34,716 nucleotides of DNA from the NCBI GenBank assembly GCA_021776095.1, contig JAJFGO010000034.1, positions 1-34,716 of the forward strand, in the 5' to 3' direction. Below, piece by piece: positions 23,543-32,458 of the stretch. The notes beneath the pieces were generated by a model. That model saw only the letters and a program-made list of their open reading frames with translations. It was not told where the DNA came from and did not search any database. The DNA comes from Kiloniellaceae bacterium. GTDB lineage: Bacteria; Pseudomonadota; Alphaproteobacteria; Kiloniellales; J153. Made by a program: the position numbers and the translations under genes. Position 1 is the first letter of the stretch; each line of letters opens with the position of its first letter.

Positions 23543-24694
23543 TCAGAACTTGTAGGCTAGGCCGATACCGCCGCCGTCGTCTTGGCTAAACGGCCGCAGC
23601 GTGAGGTTGTTGCGCGCCATGAAGGGGCTGTATCGGGTGACGGTCTTGCCCACGACGTATCCGATCACGCTGCTAAAAAAAACGTCCGAAAACCAATGCC
23701 GGTTGTTATCCACGCGCGACAGCGCCGTGCCGGTCGCCAAGGTGTAGGCCAAATAAGGAACCCATGGATTGTCGTAACCGTAGATCTCCGACAGGGTGGC
23801 GGCGACAGCAAAAGCGCCGCCGGCATGGCCGGAGGGGAAGGATGCATTGAAGTCGCCGGCGCCCGGGCCCTGGAAATCCGACGATTCGTCCGTGTTATCG
23901 GGCCGCCTGCGGCCGGTCAGGACCTTTAGACCGCCGACGAAGCCGTGGGCCAAAGCGAAGCTTTCTAGCGAGAGCAAGGCGGCCGATTTTTCTCGCCGCG
24001 TGTCGGCCAATCCGGTCGAATCCAGGAGTTCTGCCACTAAGTAACCGCCAACGGTACCGGCCAGAATATCCGTCCGCTCCCCAAGAACCTGGACGACGTC
24101 CGAAACATTGCCCGTGAAGCCGCTTTTTATGTCGTCGCGCCAGAAATCCATCAAAGGCTCGTCGAGCATCAGCAATGCGCCGGTGGCACTTGCGACCAGC
24201 GCGGCCGTGATCCAATCGCTTTCGTCAAATCGTGCCGGTGCACTCAATATTCGATAGGCGTTCATCGGATAGCTGAGCAGGTAGTCGGAGTTGACCGCAT
24301 AGACCCCATCGGCATAGTGCTTTCCCGCTACTGGATCGCTTGGGTCTTGAATCTCGGGTTTTGCCGTCGGCGCGTCAGCGCCAGATTGAGCCTGGGTCCC
24401 TTGCCCGGCGTCCGTTGTCAGAGGAGGTCCCAGATCGGGCGGCGGGGGCGCTATGGCGGTTGGCGCCACCATGGCGGGCGAAAGATCGACGGCGCTAGGC
24501 AGCATTCCGTCGAAGATAACAACCGCGCCACCCACCTCGGCCTTGCCCAAAGCCTTGTAGGGGTTGAGACGGGCATCGAAGAGGGTAACGGCAATATATT
24601 CCCACTGAATTGCCTGAGCCTGTGTCTGGCTGGAACCGGCAACCGCGATCGCGGTGGCGGCAAAAGCGCCGATCACGTTCCGCCAAACCGTCAA
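23543..24694 (-). CDS. Exported PAP2-superfamily phosphatase
   Basis: A 383-residue protein with a signal peptide (VIGAFAATAIAVAG, then SSQTQAQA), a variable region (30-130) with a Pro/Ala-rich linker, and a C-terminal PAP2 domain. The three catalytic motifs are complete: K-x6-RP (Lys257, Arg264, Pro265), PSGH (287-290) and S-R-x5-H-x3-D (Ser326, Arg327, His333, Asp337). Such enzymes remove phosphate from lipids (phosphatidate, undecaprenyl diphosphate, lipid A) or small molecules. The last residues, GGIGLAYKF, end in Phe after an alternating pattern, as in outer-membrane proteins. Start: TTG with GAGGGA 5 nt upstream; no in-frame ATG fits. It is divergent from a two-component system, which suggests envelope-stress or lipid-modification control. 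Confidence 0.85.
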   Translation of the reverse strand: MTVWRNVIGAFAATAIAVAGSSQTQAQAIQWEYIAVTLFDARLNPYKALGKAEVGGAVVIFDGMLPSAVDLSPAMVAPTAIAPPPPDLGPPLTTDAGQGTQAQSGADAPTAKPEIQDPSDPVAGKHYADGVYAVNSDYLLSYPMNAYRILSAPARFDESDWITAALVASATGALLMLDEPLMDFWRDDIKSGFTGNVSDVVQVLGERTDILAGTVGGYLVAELLDSTGLADTRREKSAALLSLESFALAHGFVGGLKVLTGRRRPDNTDESSDFQGPGAGDFNASFPSGHAGGAFAVAATLSEIYGYDNPWVPYLAYTLATGTALSRVDNNRHWFSDVFFSSVIGYVVGKTVTRYSPFMARNNLTLRPFSQDDGGGIGLAYKF

Positions 24695-24816
24695 GTTCTT
24701 CCCTCTCGCGTCGCTTTGGATAATCGTTCATGCTATTCGCCGGTGCGCGCCCTCTCGCCCGAATCGGAATAGAAGGCGTTCAGAAGGTTCCGGTGGAGCG
24801 ATAGTTGGGGCATAAC

Positions 24817-24832
24817 CTGACGAGAGTCTGAC
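24817..24832 (+). promoter_or_regulatory. Candidate response-regulator box (direct repeat, 11-bp period)
   Basis: CTGAC (24817-24821) is repeated exactly at 24828-24832, giving CTGAC-N6-CTGAC. Tandem half-sites one helical turn apart are how OmpR/PhoB-family dimers bind, as in the PmrA box. It lies between the PAP2 gene and the regulator gene, about 90 bp before the latter. Confidence 0.4.
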
Positions 24833-24921
24833 CTGCCGGAATTTTTTTGCCCGCTGTCAGCTTGCCGCCAGGTAGCGGTGCGAAATTGTGAAATCGAACA
24901 ACGCAACGTGGTATTTGTGCG

Positions 24922-25602
24922 ATGAGAGTCTTGCTGGTTGAAGACCACCCAGCATTGAGGGAGATGATCGGTGATCATCTGTCGCAAAAGGGTTTTGCCA
25001 TGGACACGGTTGCGCTCGGCGACGAGGCGCTGGCCGCCCTGCGTGCAATCGCTTATGACGCGGTAATTCTGGATCTTGGTTTGCCGGACCAAGACGGGAT
25101 GTCGGTTCTGGCCGCCTTGCGTGCCACGCCATCGAATTGCCCGCCGGTTCTCATCGTAACGGCCCGAGACGCTGTGGACGATAGGGTCCGCGGGCTGGAT
25201 GCCGGCGCGGATGAATATATCGTCAAGCCGTTCGACTTGGTCGAGTTGGAGGCCCGTCTGCGCGCCGTGTTGCGCCGGCCGGGCGCGCGTGACCGGAACA
25301 GCTATGGTTACGGCGACCTAACATTCGACAGGATTTCACGCACGGCGTCAGTCTGCGGCGCTCCCTTGGACCTGCCCAGGCGAGAAGCCACCCTGCTTGA
25401 GGAGTTGTTGCGGGCCGCAGGCAAAGTTGTTGTCAAGGATGTGCTTGAAGACCGGCTGTACGGGTTCGACGAGCCGGTCACGTCGAACGCCATTGAGGCA
25501 GCGGTGTCGCGCTTGCGCCGTAGGATCAAGGCAGCTGGCGCGCAAGTTCGGATCGAAACCCGGCGCGGGATCGGGTATCGCCTGGTTGCCGGGTCGCAAT
25601 AG
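24922..25602 (+). CDS. OmpR/PhoB-family response regulator
   Basis: A 226-residue DNA-binding regulator. The receiver domain (1-115) has the acidic pocket Glu7-Asp8, phosphorylation site Asp51 in VILDLGLPDQDG, Thr80 and Lys102 in IVKPFD. The C-terminal winged helix (about 128-224) has FDRISRTASVCG, the recognition helix region VTSNAIEAAVSRLRRRI, and the closing RIETRRGIGYRLV. Overall it resembles PmrA/QseB-type regulators. It is followed by its kinase with a 1-nt overlap and is divergent from the PAP2 phosphatase gene, its most likely nearby target. Confidence 0.93.
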   Translation: MRVLLVEDHPALREMIGDHLSQKGFAMDTVALGDEALAALRAIAYDAVILDLGLPDQDGMSVLAALRATPSNCPPVLIVTARDAVDDRVRGLDAGADEYIVKPFDLVELEARLRAVLRRPGARDRNSYGYGDLTFDRISRTASVCGAPLDLPRREATLLEELLRAAGKVVVKDVLEDRLYGFDEPVTSNAIEAAVSRLRRRIKAAGAQVRIETRRGIGYRLVAGSQ

Positions 25603-26987
25603 TGCGGCGACGATTCAGCCTCCAAGGACGCCTAGCTATCGCCATGGCGTTGGTCTTCATCTTTGGCGTTATCGCAGCGGCAATCTTTTTCTATTTCGAG
25701 GTTAATGAAACCAGCGAGGATATTGGCGAACGGTGGCTGCAAGGTCAGGCGCACGATTTGCTGGCCGGATTGCGCCTTGAGCGGGAGAGAGACGTGATTA
25801 TCACGCCGCCGCCCGATTGGGCGGCGGTTTATGGACAAGTCGGCTCTGGATTCAGCTTTACCCTTTATGATGCCAACGGCGTTCCAGTTGCGGTTTCCGA
25901 AAACCTTGCCGACCCTTTGCCTTTTCTCGCCGTGCCGGAGGCCGAGATCTTCGGTGAGACGTGGTTTTCCGGCGTTGGGGCGGGTCAACGTGCCACCTTG
26001 GCGGCTCGTGCGCCGGAGGGATACATCCTTGTCGTCGGCCGCGACCGGCCCGATCTGGAAATGCTCGCCGAGAGCTTTCTGGTAGAGGAAAGCCTCGAAC
26101 AGTTTGTCATCTTCGTGCCCTTCTTGCTTGGCTCGCTTCTGCTGATCTGGCTGGTCAGCGGTTGGAGCTTGCGGCCTCTGTCACATGCGTCGAAAGACGC
26201 GGCGGCGATCGGCCCTGCCAACCTCTCCGCCCGGATCGAAACTCACCGACTGCCGGCCGAGGTCAGGCCTCTGGTCGATGCGGTCAACGGCGCCTTGGAA
26301 AGACTTGCCCACGCGTACCTTGCGGAACGGCGTCTGACCGCCAATGCCGCGCACGAATTGCGTACCCCGCTCGCTGTTTTGAGCCTGCGCCTGCAACGTG
26401 CCCGTGGCGGTGCCGTGGATTGGCCCGAAATCGAAAAGGACGTTGCGCGCCTGACGCGCATCGTAGCCCAATTGATGGATCTGGCGCGCAAGGACAGCTC
26501 GGCCCGGACATCGAACTTGAGCGACACCAAGGTCAACCTGGCCAGGGTTCTGCGTGAAGCGGCGGCGCAGGTCCTTCCGCTCGCCGAGGACGCAGACCGG
26601 TCCCTCGATGTGGACGCTTTTGAAGCGGTTGAAATACTTGGCCACGGCGATGACTTGCGAGACATGATCGTCAACCTGCTTTACAACGCGTTGGTGCATG
26701 GCATGGGCGACATCTCTTTAACACTCCGTATCGAAAGCTGCGATGGGGTAAGGCAAGCCGTAATAGAGGTCGAAGACGACGGGCCGGGGCTTCCAGACGA
26801 TTTCAAGGGTGTTGCCTTCGATCGTTTCCGCAAGGGACAGTCGTCTTCCGCCGGCGCGGGCCTAGGTTTGTCAATCGTCCGTCAGGTTGCCCGCAACCAT
26901 GGCGGCGATGCCGCGTTTCCGCCAGGCCCGGGAAGCCGGGTTCGCGTTACGTTGCCATTGATGAAGGTGGCCGGCGATAGCGCGTGA
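25602..26987 (+). CDS. Sensor histidine kinase, partner of the upstream regulator
   Basis: A 461-residue inner-membrane kinase starting with GTG that overlaps the regulator stop (TAGTG). Membrane helix 1 (about 11-30), a periplasmic sensor of about 135 residues with no named motif, helix 2 (about 168-187), a HAMP linker, then the H-box NAAHELRTPLAVL with His251. The ATPase domain shows the N-box (VNLLYNALVHG), G1 (VEDDGPGLP), F-box (FDRFRKG) and G2 (GAGLGLSIV). All key residues are present. The layout matches QseC/PmrB-like kinases. The signal cannot be predicted, but the PAP2 neighbour hints at an envelope or lipid cue. Confidence 0.93.
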   Translation: MRRRFSLQGRLAIAMALVFIFGVIAAAIFFYFEVNETSEDIGERWLQGQAHDLLAGLRLERERDVIITPPPDWAAVYGQVGSGFSFTLYDANGVPVAVSENLADPLPFLAVPEAEIFGETWFSGVGAGQRATLAARAPEGYILVVGRDRPDLEMLAESFLVEESLEQFVIFVPFLLGSLLLIWLVSGWSLRPLSHASKDAAAIGPANLSARIETHRLPAEVRPLVDAVNGALERLAHAYLAERRLTANAAHELRTPLAVLSLRLQRARGGAVDWPEIEKDVARLTRIVAQLMDLARKDSSARTSNLSDTKVNLARVLREAAAQVLPLAEDADRSLDVDAFEAVEILGHGDDLRDMIVNLLYNALVHGMGDISLTLRIESCDGVRQAVIEVEDDGPGLPDDFKGVAFDRFRKGQSSSAGAGLGLSIVRQVARNHGGDAAFPPGPGSRVRVTLPLMKVAGDSA

Positions 26988-27148
26988 ACTTACTGTGAGC
27001 TTTTTCGGGTAGGTGTCCGCGAAGTTGGGTTTCTCCTGGCGTTAGAGCGCGCGACCAAGGTTACCCATAAATGGCCATAGGGTCGATTTCTTGCCCTTTA
27101 CGGCGCGATACAGCAATCTTGAGGGCGAGAGCAGGTAAAAAGCGTCCA

Positions 27149-27880
27149 ATGGCAGGCAATCGGCCCATGAGAAGCGATGAGCCCGGCGGGTTAAACAGGC
27201 GTAGGATGCTCGCCGGAGTGGCCGCGGGCAGCTTTTGTGCCCTGGTCACCCGATCTCCGGCCCGCGCCGCCTGCGCGATTTTTCCCCCGGACGGCGCGCG
27301 CGAGTTTCTGATCCTGCGCCACAATCAGGTTGTCGGGCGCCATGACATTGCCTTTTCGCGCCCGAAGCCCGCCATCTCGGCTGCCAGGGCGGATGCGATT
27401 TTCGTGGTGCGCAGCGATATCGAAATACGCGCCGGCCTTCTGGGCACGGACGAGTTTCGCTTCGTGCACCGGGCGGAGGAAACCTGGCGGGACGGTTGGC
27501 TCGATGCCTTGGTATCCGATACCGAGGACGACGGGCGCCGCCGCCGGGTTCGCGCCGAGCGTCGCGACGGGGTCTTCTCCGGCGTCTCGAACAGCCTGAA
27601 ATTCACCGTCTCCGGCTACATCATTCCCTCCAGCCTGTGGCATCACGATACCGTCGCCGTCGAGGCCCTGCTCGATACCACCGACGGGATCGTCAAGGTG
27701 ATCCGCGCCCGCGACTTGGGCGAGGAACAGATCCCGCGCGGCGGTGGCCGGGTGACCGCGCGCCACTATGCCCTGGAGGGCCAGATCCAGCACCAGCTCT
27801 GGTACGATGGCGATTGCCGCCTGGTCCGCGCCGCCTTTTTGGCGCGCGACGGCTCTTGGCTGACCTTGGAGGAAGGTTGA
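27149..27880 (+). CDS. DUF6134-family protein with Tat-type signal peptide
   Basis: About 243 residues from the ATG chosen. The N-terminus has LNRRRMLAGVAAGSFCALVT, then RSPARAACA: a twin-arginine pair before a moderately hydrophobic core and an Ala-x-Ala cleavage site, so folded export to the periplasm is likely. The rest has alternating beta-strand patterns (FLILRHNQVVGRHDIAF, SSLWHHDTVAVEALLDTT, ALEGQIQHQLWYD) seen in DUF6134 proteins, which have no known activity. The ATG at 27167 and the far upstream ATG at 27071 are other possible starts; none has a strong ribosome site. It lies directly before the SRP RNA gene. Confidence 0.75.
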   Translation: MAGNRPMRSDEPGGLNRRRMLAGVAAGSFCALVTRSPARAACAIFPPDGAREFLILRHNQVVGRHDIAFSRPKPAISAARADAIFVVRSDIEIRAGLLGTDEFRFVHRAEETWRDGWLDALVSDTEDDGRRRRVRAERRDGVFSGVSNSLKFTVSGYIIPSSLWHHDTVAVEALLDTTDGIVKVIRARDLGEEQIPRGGGRVTARHYALEGQIQHQLWYDGDCRLVRAAFLARDGSWLTLEEG

Positions 27881-27894
27881 TCGCGATCCGGGCC

Positions 27895-27925
27895 TTGCCC
27901 CGGGGTGGCGGATGACCGATATAAT
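27895..27925 (+). promoter_or_regulatory. ffs: Promoter of the SRP RNA gene
   Basis: A perfect -10 box TATAAT (27920-27925) lies 6 bp before the first base of the RNA stem. TTGCCC (27895-27900) is a possible -35 at a long 19-bp spacing. Confidence 0.7.
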
Positions 27926-27931
27926 CGCCTC

Positions 27932-28028
27932 GGAGGGTTGGCCGCGGACGGACTGCTCGCCAACCCGGTCAGGTCCGGAAGGAAGCAGCCGTAACGAGAT
28001 GGCTCCGGGTCGCCGGTCCAGCCCTCCA
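27932..28028 (+). ncRNA. ffs: Signal recognition particle RNA (4.5S, small bacterial type)
   Basis: The apical domain sequence GGTCAGGTCCGGAAGGAAGC, continuing AGCC (27967-27990), is the near-invariant Ffh-binding loop of SRP RNA. The ends pair: GGAGGGTTGG at 27932-27941 with CCAGCCCTCC at 28018-28027, one G-U pair. Length of about 97 nt is normal for the small bacterial form. With Ffh it targets membrane proteins to the SecYEG translocon. The position just upstream of dnaX is common in alphaproteobacteria. The 3' end is set from the stem and may vary by a few bases. Confidence 0.95.
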
Positions 28029-28078
28029 CCGCCCCTTGCGCCGGGCCCCCCGGCGCGCCGCGCAGCCGAGGATTCCGG

Positions 28079-29977
28079 ATGACCGACCAGCCGGCCGACG
28101 CACAAGCCAGCGAGGCGCCGGTGGCCCCCGCCGGGGCCGCGCGGGAGGCCTACCGCGTGCTGGCGCGCAAGTACCGCCCGGTCGATTTCCAGGATCTGAT
28201 CGGTCAGGAGGCCCTGGTCCGCACCCTGACCAATGCGATCGAAAGCGACCGCCTGGCCCAGGCCTATATCCTGACCGGCGTTCGCGGGGTCGGTAAGACC
28301 ACGACGGCGCGCATAATGGCCCGTGCGCTCAATTGCATCGGCCCGGACGGCACGGGCGACGCGACGCCCAAGCCCTGCGGCGTCTGCGCCAACTGTACCG
28401 CGATCGCCGCCGACCGGCACGTCGACGTGATAGAGATGGACGCCGCCAGCCGCACCGGCATCGACGACATTCGCGAACTGATCGAAAGCGTGCGCTACCG
28501 CCCGGTACAGGCGCGCCGCAAGGTCTACATTATCGACGAGGTCCACATGCTCTCGAAGCAGGCCTTTAACGGCCTGCTCAAGACCTTGGAAGAGCCGCCG
28601 GAGCATGTGGTGTTCATCTTCGCCACCACGGAGATCCGTAAGGTGCCGGTGACCGTGCTGTCCCGTTGTCAGCGGTTCGATCTGCGCCGCGTTGAACAAG
28701 ACGTTTTGAACGCGCATTTTGCGCGCATAGCCAAGGCGGAAGCGGTTGAGGCCGAGGACAAGGCCCTGGCGGTGATCGCACGCGCCGCCGACGGTTCGGT
28801 GCGCGATGGGCTCTCGCTGCTCGACCAGGCGATCGCGCTGGGCGACGGGCGGGTCACCGAAGCCCAGGTGCGCGATATGCTGGGTTTGGCCGACCGGGTG
28901 CAGGTGCTGGATCTGTTTGAAGCGGTCATGCGCGGCCGCGCGCCCGAGGCCTTGGATATCTTGGGCGCCTTGCACCGCGCCGGCGCCGACCCGGGCGTAG
29001 TGCTGCAGGACCTTCTGGAACTGACCCATCTGGTGACCCGGGCCAAACTAGTGCCGGAGACCCTGGAGGGCGCCGAAGTGCCGGAGGCCGAACAGGTGCG
29101 CGGCAAGGCGCAGGCCGAGGCCTTGAGCCTGGCCGCCTTGACCCGAACCTGGCAGATCCTGCTCAAGGGCCTTGAGGAGGTGCGTGCCGCACCCGCACCC
29201 TTGTGCGCCGCCGAAATGGTGCTGATCCGCCTGGCCTATGCTAGCGAACTGCCAAGTCCGGCCGAACTTGTTGCGCGCCTGAACCGGGACAGCGGCGGCG
29301 GCCAGCAAGCCGGCCCCGCGGCGGGCGGGCAAGGCGGGGCGAGCAGTGGCGCCTCTGATGCGATGTCTTCCGCGGCCCGCGAAACCGCGTCCGCGCCGCA
29401 TGGCGTCGGACCGGGGCCTTCCGCCGGTACGCGCGCGCCGCGTGCCGCCCTGGCGGAAACCGCGCCCCGCTTACAGGGCTCGGTTAACAGCACCGAGCCA
29501 AGCCAATCTCCGACCGTGCCGCCGCCCGGCAGCTTTCCCGAAGTTTTGGCCCTGCTGCGGGCGCAACGCGAAACGATCCTCGCCAATCACCTGGCCGGCG
29601 ACGTCCAACTGGTGCGCTTCGAGCGCGGCCGGATCGAGGTGTGCCCGCGTGCCGGCGCGCCGCGCAGCTTCGCCGGCGATTTGAGCCGCGTCCTTCAGAC
29701 CGCAACCGGCGAACGCTGGGTGGTCACGATCACGCAAGAAGCGGGCGAGGCGACCCTGCGCGACCAAGCTCGGGACGCGGCCGAGAAAAGCCGCGAAAAG
29801 ATCATGCGCGACCCCCTTGTGCGTGCGGTGCTGGAGACCTTTCCCGGTGCCCGCCTGAGCGAAACCCGCGAGCCCCCCTTGCCGGCAACGCCATCCGAAT
29901 CGCCGAACCCGGCGGATGGGCCGGCGGGCGACGGCGGCGACCCCCATGCCTTCGATGACGGAGACGACACACCATGA
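28079..29977 (+). CDS. dnaX: DNA polymerase III subunit gamma/tau
   Basis: A 632-residue clamp-loader ATPase. After a short tail comes YRVLARKYRPVDFQDLIGQE, Walker A GVRGVGKTTTA, a zinc module with CIGP, CGVCANC, the Walker B/DEVH line YIIDEVHMLSKQAFNGLLK, TLEEPPEHVVF, sensor 1 SRCQRFDLRR, and the arginine/sensor 2 region GSVRDGLSLLDQAIA. Residues about 400-490 are a low-complexity Gly/Ala/Pro linker, then a C-terminal domain (about 490-600) for contact with the polymerase core. I saw no obvious A-rich slippery site, so a shorter gamma form by frameshift is not evident. Its stop overlaps the ybaB start as ATGA. Confidence 0.95.
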   Translation: MTDQPADAQASEAPVAPAGAAREAYRVLARKYRPVDFQDLIGQEALVRTLTNAIESDRLAQAYILTGVRGVGKTTTARIMARALNCIGPDGTGDATPKPCGVCANCTAIAADRHVDVIEMDAASRTGIDDIRELIESVRYRPVQARRKVYIIDEVHMLSKQAFNGLLKTLEEPPEHVVFIFATTEIRKVPVTVLSRCQRFDLRRVEQDVLNAHFARIAKAEAVEAEDKALAVIARAADGSVRDGLSLLDQAIALGDGRVTEAQVRDMLGLADRVQVLDLFEAVMRGRAPEALDILGALHRAGADPGVVLQDLLELTHLVTRAKLVPETLEGAEVPEAEQVRGKAQAEALSLAALTRTWQILLKGLEEVRAAPAPLCAAEMVLIRLAYASELPSPAELVARLNRDSGGGQQAGPAAGGQGGASSGASDAMSSAARETASAPHGVGPGPSAGTRAPRAALAETAPRLQGSVNSTEPSQSPTVPPPGSFPEVLALLRAQRETILANHLAGDVQLVRFERGRIEVCPRAGAPRSFAGDLSRVLQTATGERWVVTITQEAGEATLRDQARDAAEKSREKIMRDPLVRAVLETFPGARLSETREPPLPATPSESPNPADGPAGDGGDPHAFDDGDDTP

Positions 29978-30297
29978 AGAACCTCGGCCAGATGATGAAG
30001 CAGGCCCAGCAGATGCAGTCCAAGATGGCCGAACTGCAGGCCCAACTCGCGGAGGCGGAGGTCAAGGGCGCGTCCGGCGGCGGCATGATCGAGGTCACCA
30101 TGAACGGCAAGGGCGAGATGCGCGGGATCAGGATCGATCCGGCCCTGGTCGATCCCAATGACGTCCAAGTCCTGGAAGACCTGATCGTGGCCGCCGCCAA
30201 CGATGCCAAGGCCAAGGTCGAAGCCGAGGTCGCCGAACGTATGCGTGAATTGACCGGCGGGATTGAGTTGCCGGCCGGCATGAAGCTGCCGTTCTGA
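29974..30297 (+). CDS. YbaB/EbfC-family nucleoid-associated protein
   Basis: A 107-residue DNA-binding protein. It begins [20 protein letters not shown], the amphipathic helix of the family, followed by a central strand region [18 protein letters not shown] and the D-P[17 protein letters not shown] block (here starting [19 protein letters not shown]), and it ends PAGMKLPF. All of these are conserved. It forms dimers that bind DNA without strict specificity. It is translationally coupled to dnaX and followed by recR 22 nt later, the classic operon. Confidence 0.95.
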   Translation: MKNLGQMMKQAQQMQSKMAELQAQLAEAEVKGASGGGMIEVTMNGKGEMRGIRIDPALVDPNDVQVLEDLIVAAANDAKAKVEAEVAERMRELTGGIELPAGMKLPF

Positions 30298-30319
30298 GCC
30301 CAACACGCCGCGCTTGCGT

Positions 30320-30928
30320 ATGACTGTCAGCGAGATTGAGCGACTGATCCAGCTGCTTGCCCGCTTGCCTGGGCTGGGCCCGCGTTCGGCGCGCCGTGCT
30401 GTTTTGCAAATGATCAAGCGGCCGGAGACCTTGATGCTGCCGCTGGCCGGCGCCCTGCGGCAGGCGGCGGAAAACATTCGGACCTGCGCCAATTGCGGCA
30501 ACTTGGACACGGCCGATCCTTGCGCCCTTTGCCGCGATACGCGCCGCGACGTCACCCTGATCTGCGTTGTCGAGGAGGTCGCCGATCTTTGGGCGGTCGA
30601 GCGTAGCGGCGGTTACAAGGGGCTCTATCATGTCCTCGGCGGCACGCTTTCAGCCCTCGATGGGCGCGGGCCGGCGCAACTGAACATTGGGCCCCTGATT
30701 GCCCGGGTCGAGGAGTCGCGCCAGGGCCAAAGGCCGGTCGCCGAGGTCATTCTGGCGCTGAGCACTACGGTCGACGGCCAGACCACGGCCCACTACATCG
30801 CCGAACGCCTGGCTGGAACCGGTGTCGCGGTTTCGCGCCTGGCCCAGGGTGTACCGGTCGGCGGGGAGCTCGACTACCTGGACGACGGCACCCTCAACGC
30901 CGCCTTGAAGGCCCGGCGCCCCGCTTGA
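30320..30928 (+). CDS. recR: Recombination mediator RecR
   Basis: A 202-residue protein that works with RecO (and RecF) to load RecA on gapped DNA. The N-terminal helix-hairpin-helix is [21 protein letters not shown] four-cysteine zinc finger follows ([16 protein letters not shown]). The Toprim domain has [14 protein letters not shown] with the conserved Glu and [15 protein letters not shown], and the C-terminus has the Walker B-like segment with [18 protein letters not shown]. The ATG was preferred to a TTG two codons upstream, since it gives the usual length. Confidence 0.95.
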   Translation: MTVSEIERLIQLLARLPGLGPRSARRAVLQMIKRPETLMLPLAGALRQAAENIRTCANCGNLDTADPCALCRDTRRDVTLICVVEEVADLWAVERSGGYKGLYHVLGGTLSALDGRGPAQLNIGPLIARVEESRQGQRPVAEVILALSTTVDGQTTAHYIAERLAGTGVAVSRLAQGVPVGGELDYLDDGTLNAALKARRPA

Positions 30929-31027
30929 AAGGGTCATAGCGGGCCGGCAAAAAGTCGTCCTGAAATGGCCGCGATCCGGCCCTAGTCACGAACCAGTCTG
31001 TTGCGCCAAGCGGAGGAGAAACCGGAG

Positions 31028-32458
31028 ATGGAATCGATCACGATGGGTATGAGGCGGGTGCTCACAGGCGTGGTGATCACGTGCGCCGTGCTGGGCGCGG
31101 CCGGGGCCGGGGCCCAAGTGCCGGAGCGCGAGGTCGGGCGGGACGCGCGCAAGGCGGTTTCCTTAACCGTCTATGGGCAAAACCTGGCCATGATCGACGA
31201 AGTGCGCGGCATTGACCTGACGGCCGGGAACAACCGCCTGGCGCTGGTCGATGTCGGCACCGGCCTGCGCCCCGAAACCCTCATTCTGGGCGGCGCGGAT
31301 TTGCGGGTCCTGGAACAGGTCTACGACTTCGACCTGCTGACCCCGCAGCGCCTTCTGGAAGCTGCGGTCGGCCAGGAGGTGCGGGTCGTGCGCCGGCATC
31401 CGCAAAGCGGAGAGGAAACCGTCTTCGACGCGGAATTGCTGTCCATTGCTTCGGGGCCGGTTCTGCGTATCGGCGACAGGATCGAAACCGCCGAACCGGG
31501 CCGGATCGTCTTCAACGCCTTGCCGCCGGGACTGCGCGTGCGTCCGACTGTGGTAGTGGAAATTGAGAGCGCGCGCGCCGGACCGCGCGACCTCGCGCTG
31601 CGTTATCTCACCGGCGGCCTGTCCTGGCAGGCGGATTATGTAGCCAGCTTGGACGCGAGCGGTACCCGCATGGACCTGACCGGCCTGATCACCCTGACGA
31701 ACAATAGCGGCGCCGAATTCGAGAATGCCAAGCTGCGTCTGGTTGCGGGTGAGGTCAATCAAACCGGTCAAGGCAGCGCCAAGGTGCTGAGAGGCGCCGT
31801 AGCCATGGAGTCTATGGCCGCAAACTTTGCCGATATGCCGGCCCAACAGGCGGCGAGCGACCGCTACCTCTACAGCTACGACCGGCCGGTCGATCTGGCG
31901 GACCGCGAAGCCAAGCAACTGACTTTGTTCCGGGCGCCCAGTGTGACCGCGACCCGGCGTTATCGCTTTACCGAGTTGATCAATGCCCACCAGGGCGCTG
32001 GAGAGATTGGCCCGGTCCAGGCCGCCATCGTCCTGGAGGTCGAGAACACCGAGGCCGCCGGACTGGGCCGCCCGCTGCCTGGCGGCACTATTCGGGTCTA
32101 TGAGGCGGCGGCGGGCGGGGCCTTGTTCGCCGGAGAGGACCGGATCGGCCACACCGCCGAGGGCGAAACCCTTGAACTGACCCTGGGCCGCGCCTTCGAC
32201 TTGACTGGGGAATCCCGACACACCGCCTTCGAGCGCATCTCCAACCGATCCTACGAAATCGCCCAGGAGATCACCCTGCGCAACGCCAAGGACGAGGCGG
32301 TCGAGGTGCGCGTGATCGGCGAGATGCCGCCGGGTTGGAAAATACTGAGCGAAAGTCTGCCCCACGAGGCCGAAACCGCGCACCGCATCGCCTGGACCGT
32401 GACGATCCCGGCCGAAGGCGAGGCCTCCTTTCAATATCGGGCCAGAATCAGTCGATAG
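31028..32458 (+). CDS. Exported DUF4139-domain protein
   Basis: About 476 residues from the ATG preceded by GGAGGAG. A signal peptide (MRRVLTGVVITCAVLGAAGA, then GAQ) is followed by a long beta-rich region. The segment LRYLTGGLSWQADYVASLD is the typical core of DUF4139 proteins, and the C-terminal part with ITLRNAKDEAVEVRVIGEMP and WTVTIPAEGEASFQYRARI is also diagnostic. The protein is expected in the periplasm or at the cell surface. Family members have no established activity. It is not obviously tied to recR, whose stop lies 99 bp earlier. Confidence 0.85.
   Translation: MESITMGMRRVLTGVVITCAVLGAAGAGAQVPEREVGRDARKAVSLTVYGQNLAMIDEVRGIDLTAGNNRLALVDVGTGLRPETLILGGADLRVLEQVYDFDLLTPQRLLEAAVGQEVRVVRRHPQSGEETVFDAELLSIASGPVLRIGDRIETAEPGRIVFNALPPGLRVRPTVVVEIESARAGPRDLALRYLTGGLSWQADYVASLDASGTRMDLTGLITLTNNSGAEFENAKLRLVAGEVNQTGQGSAKVLRGAVAMESMAANFADMPAQQAASDRYLYSYDRPVDLADREAKQLTLFRAPSVTATRRYRFTELINAHQGAGEIGPVQAAIVLEVENTEAAGLGRPLPGGTIRVYEAAAGGALFAGEDRIGHTAEGETLELTLGRAFDLTGESRHTAFERISNRSYEIAQEITLRNAKDEAVEVRVIGEMPPGWKILSESLPHEAETAHRIAWTVTIPAEGEASFQYRARISR

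Noticed and set aside
28030-28060. GC-rich hairpin after the SRP RNA as a terminator
   Set aside because: The CGCCGGG/CCGGCG stem is not followed by a T-tract and may be read through into dnaX.
27191-29029. Long minus-strand open frame (612 codons) opposite the DUF6134 gene, SRP RNA and dnaX
   Set aside because: It runs antisense through an unmistakable SRP RNA and dnaX and has no recognisable motif; long antisense frames are common in GC-rich DNA.
28079-29977. Programmed frameshift in dnaX giving a gamma form
   Set aside because: No A-rich slippery heptamer with a following stem was seen in the linker-coding region.
31163-32434. Antisense open frame (423 codons) opposite the DUF4139 gene
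   Set aside because: Its His/Gln/Gly-rich composition is that of an antisense frame, while the plus strand has a signal peptide and conserved blocks.
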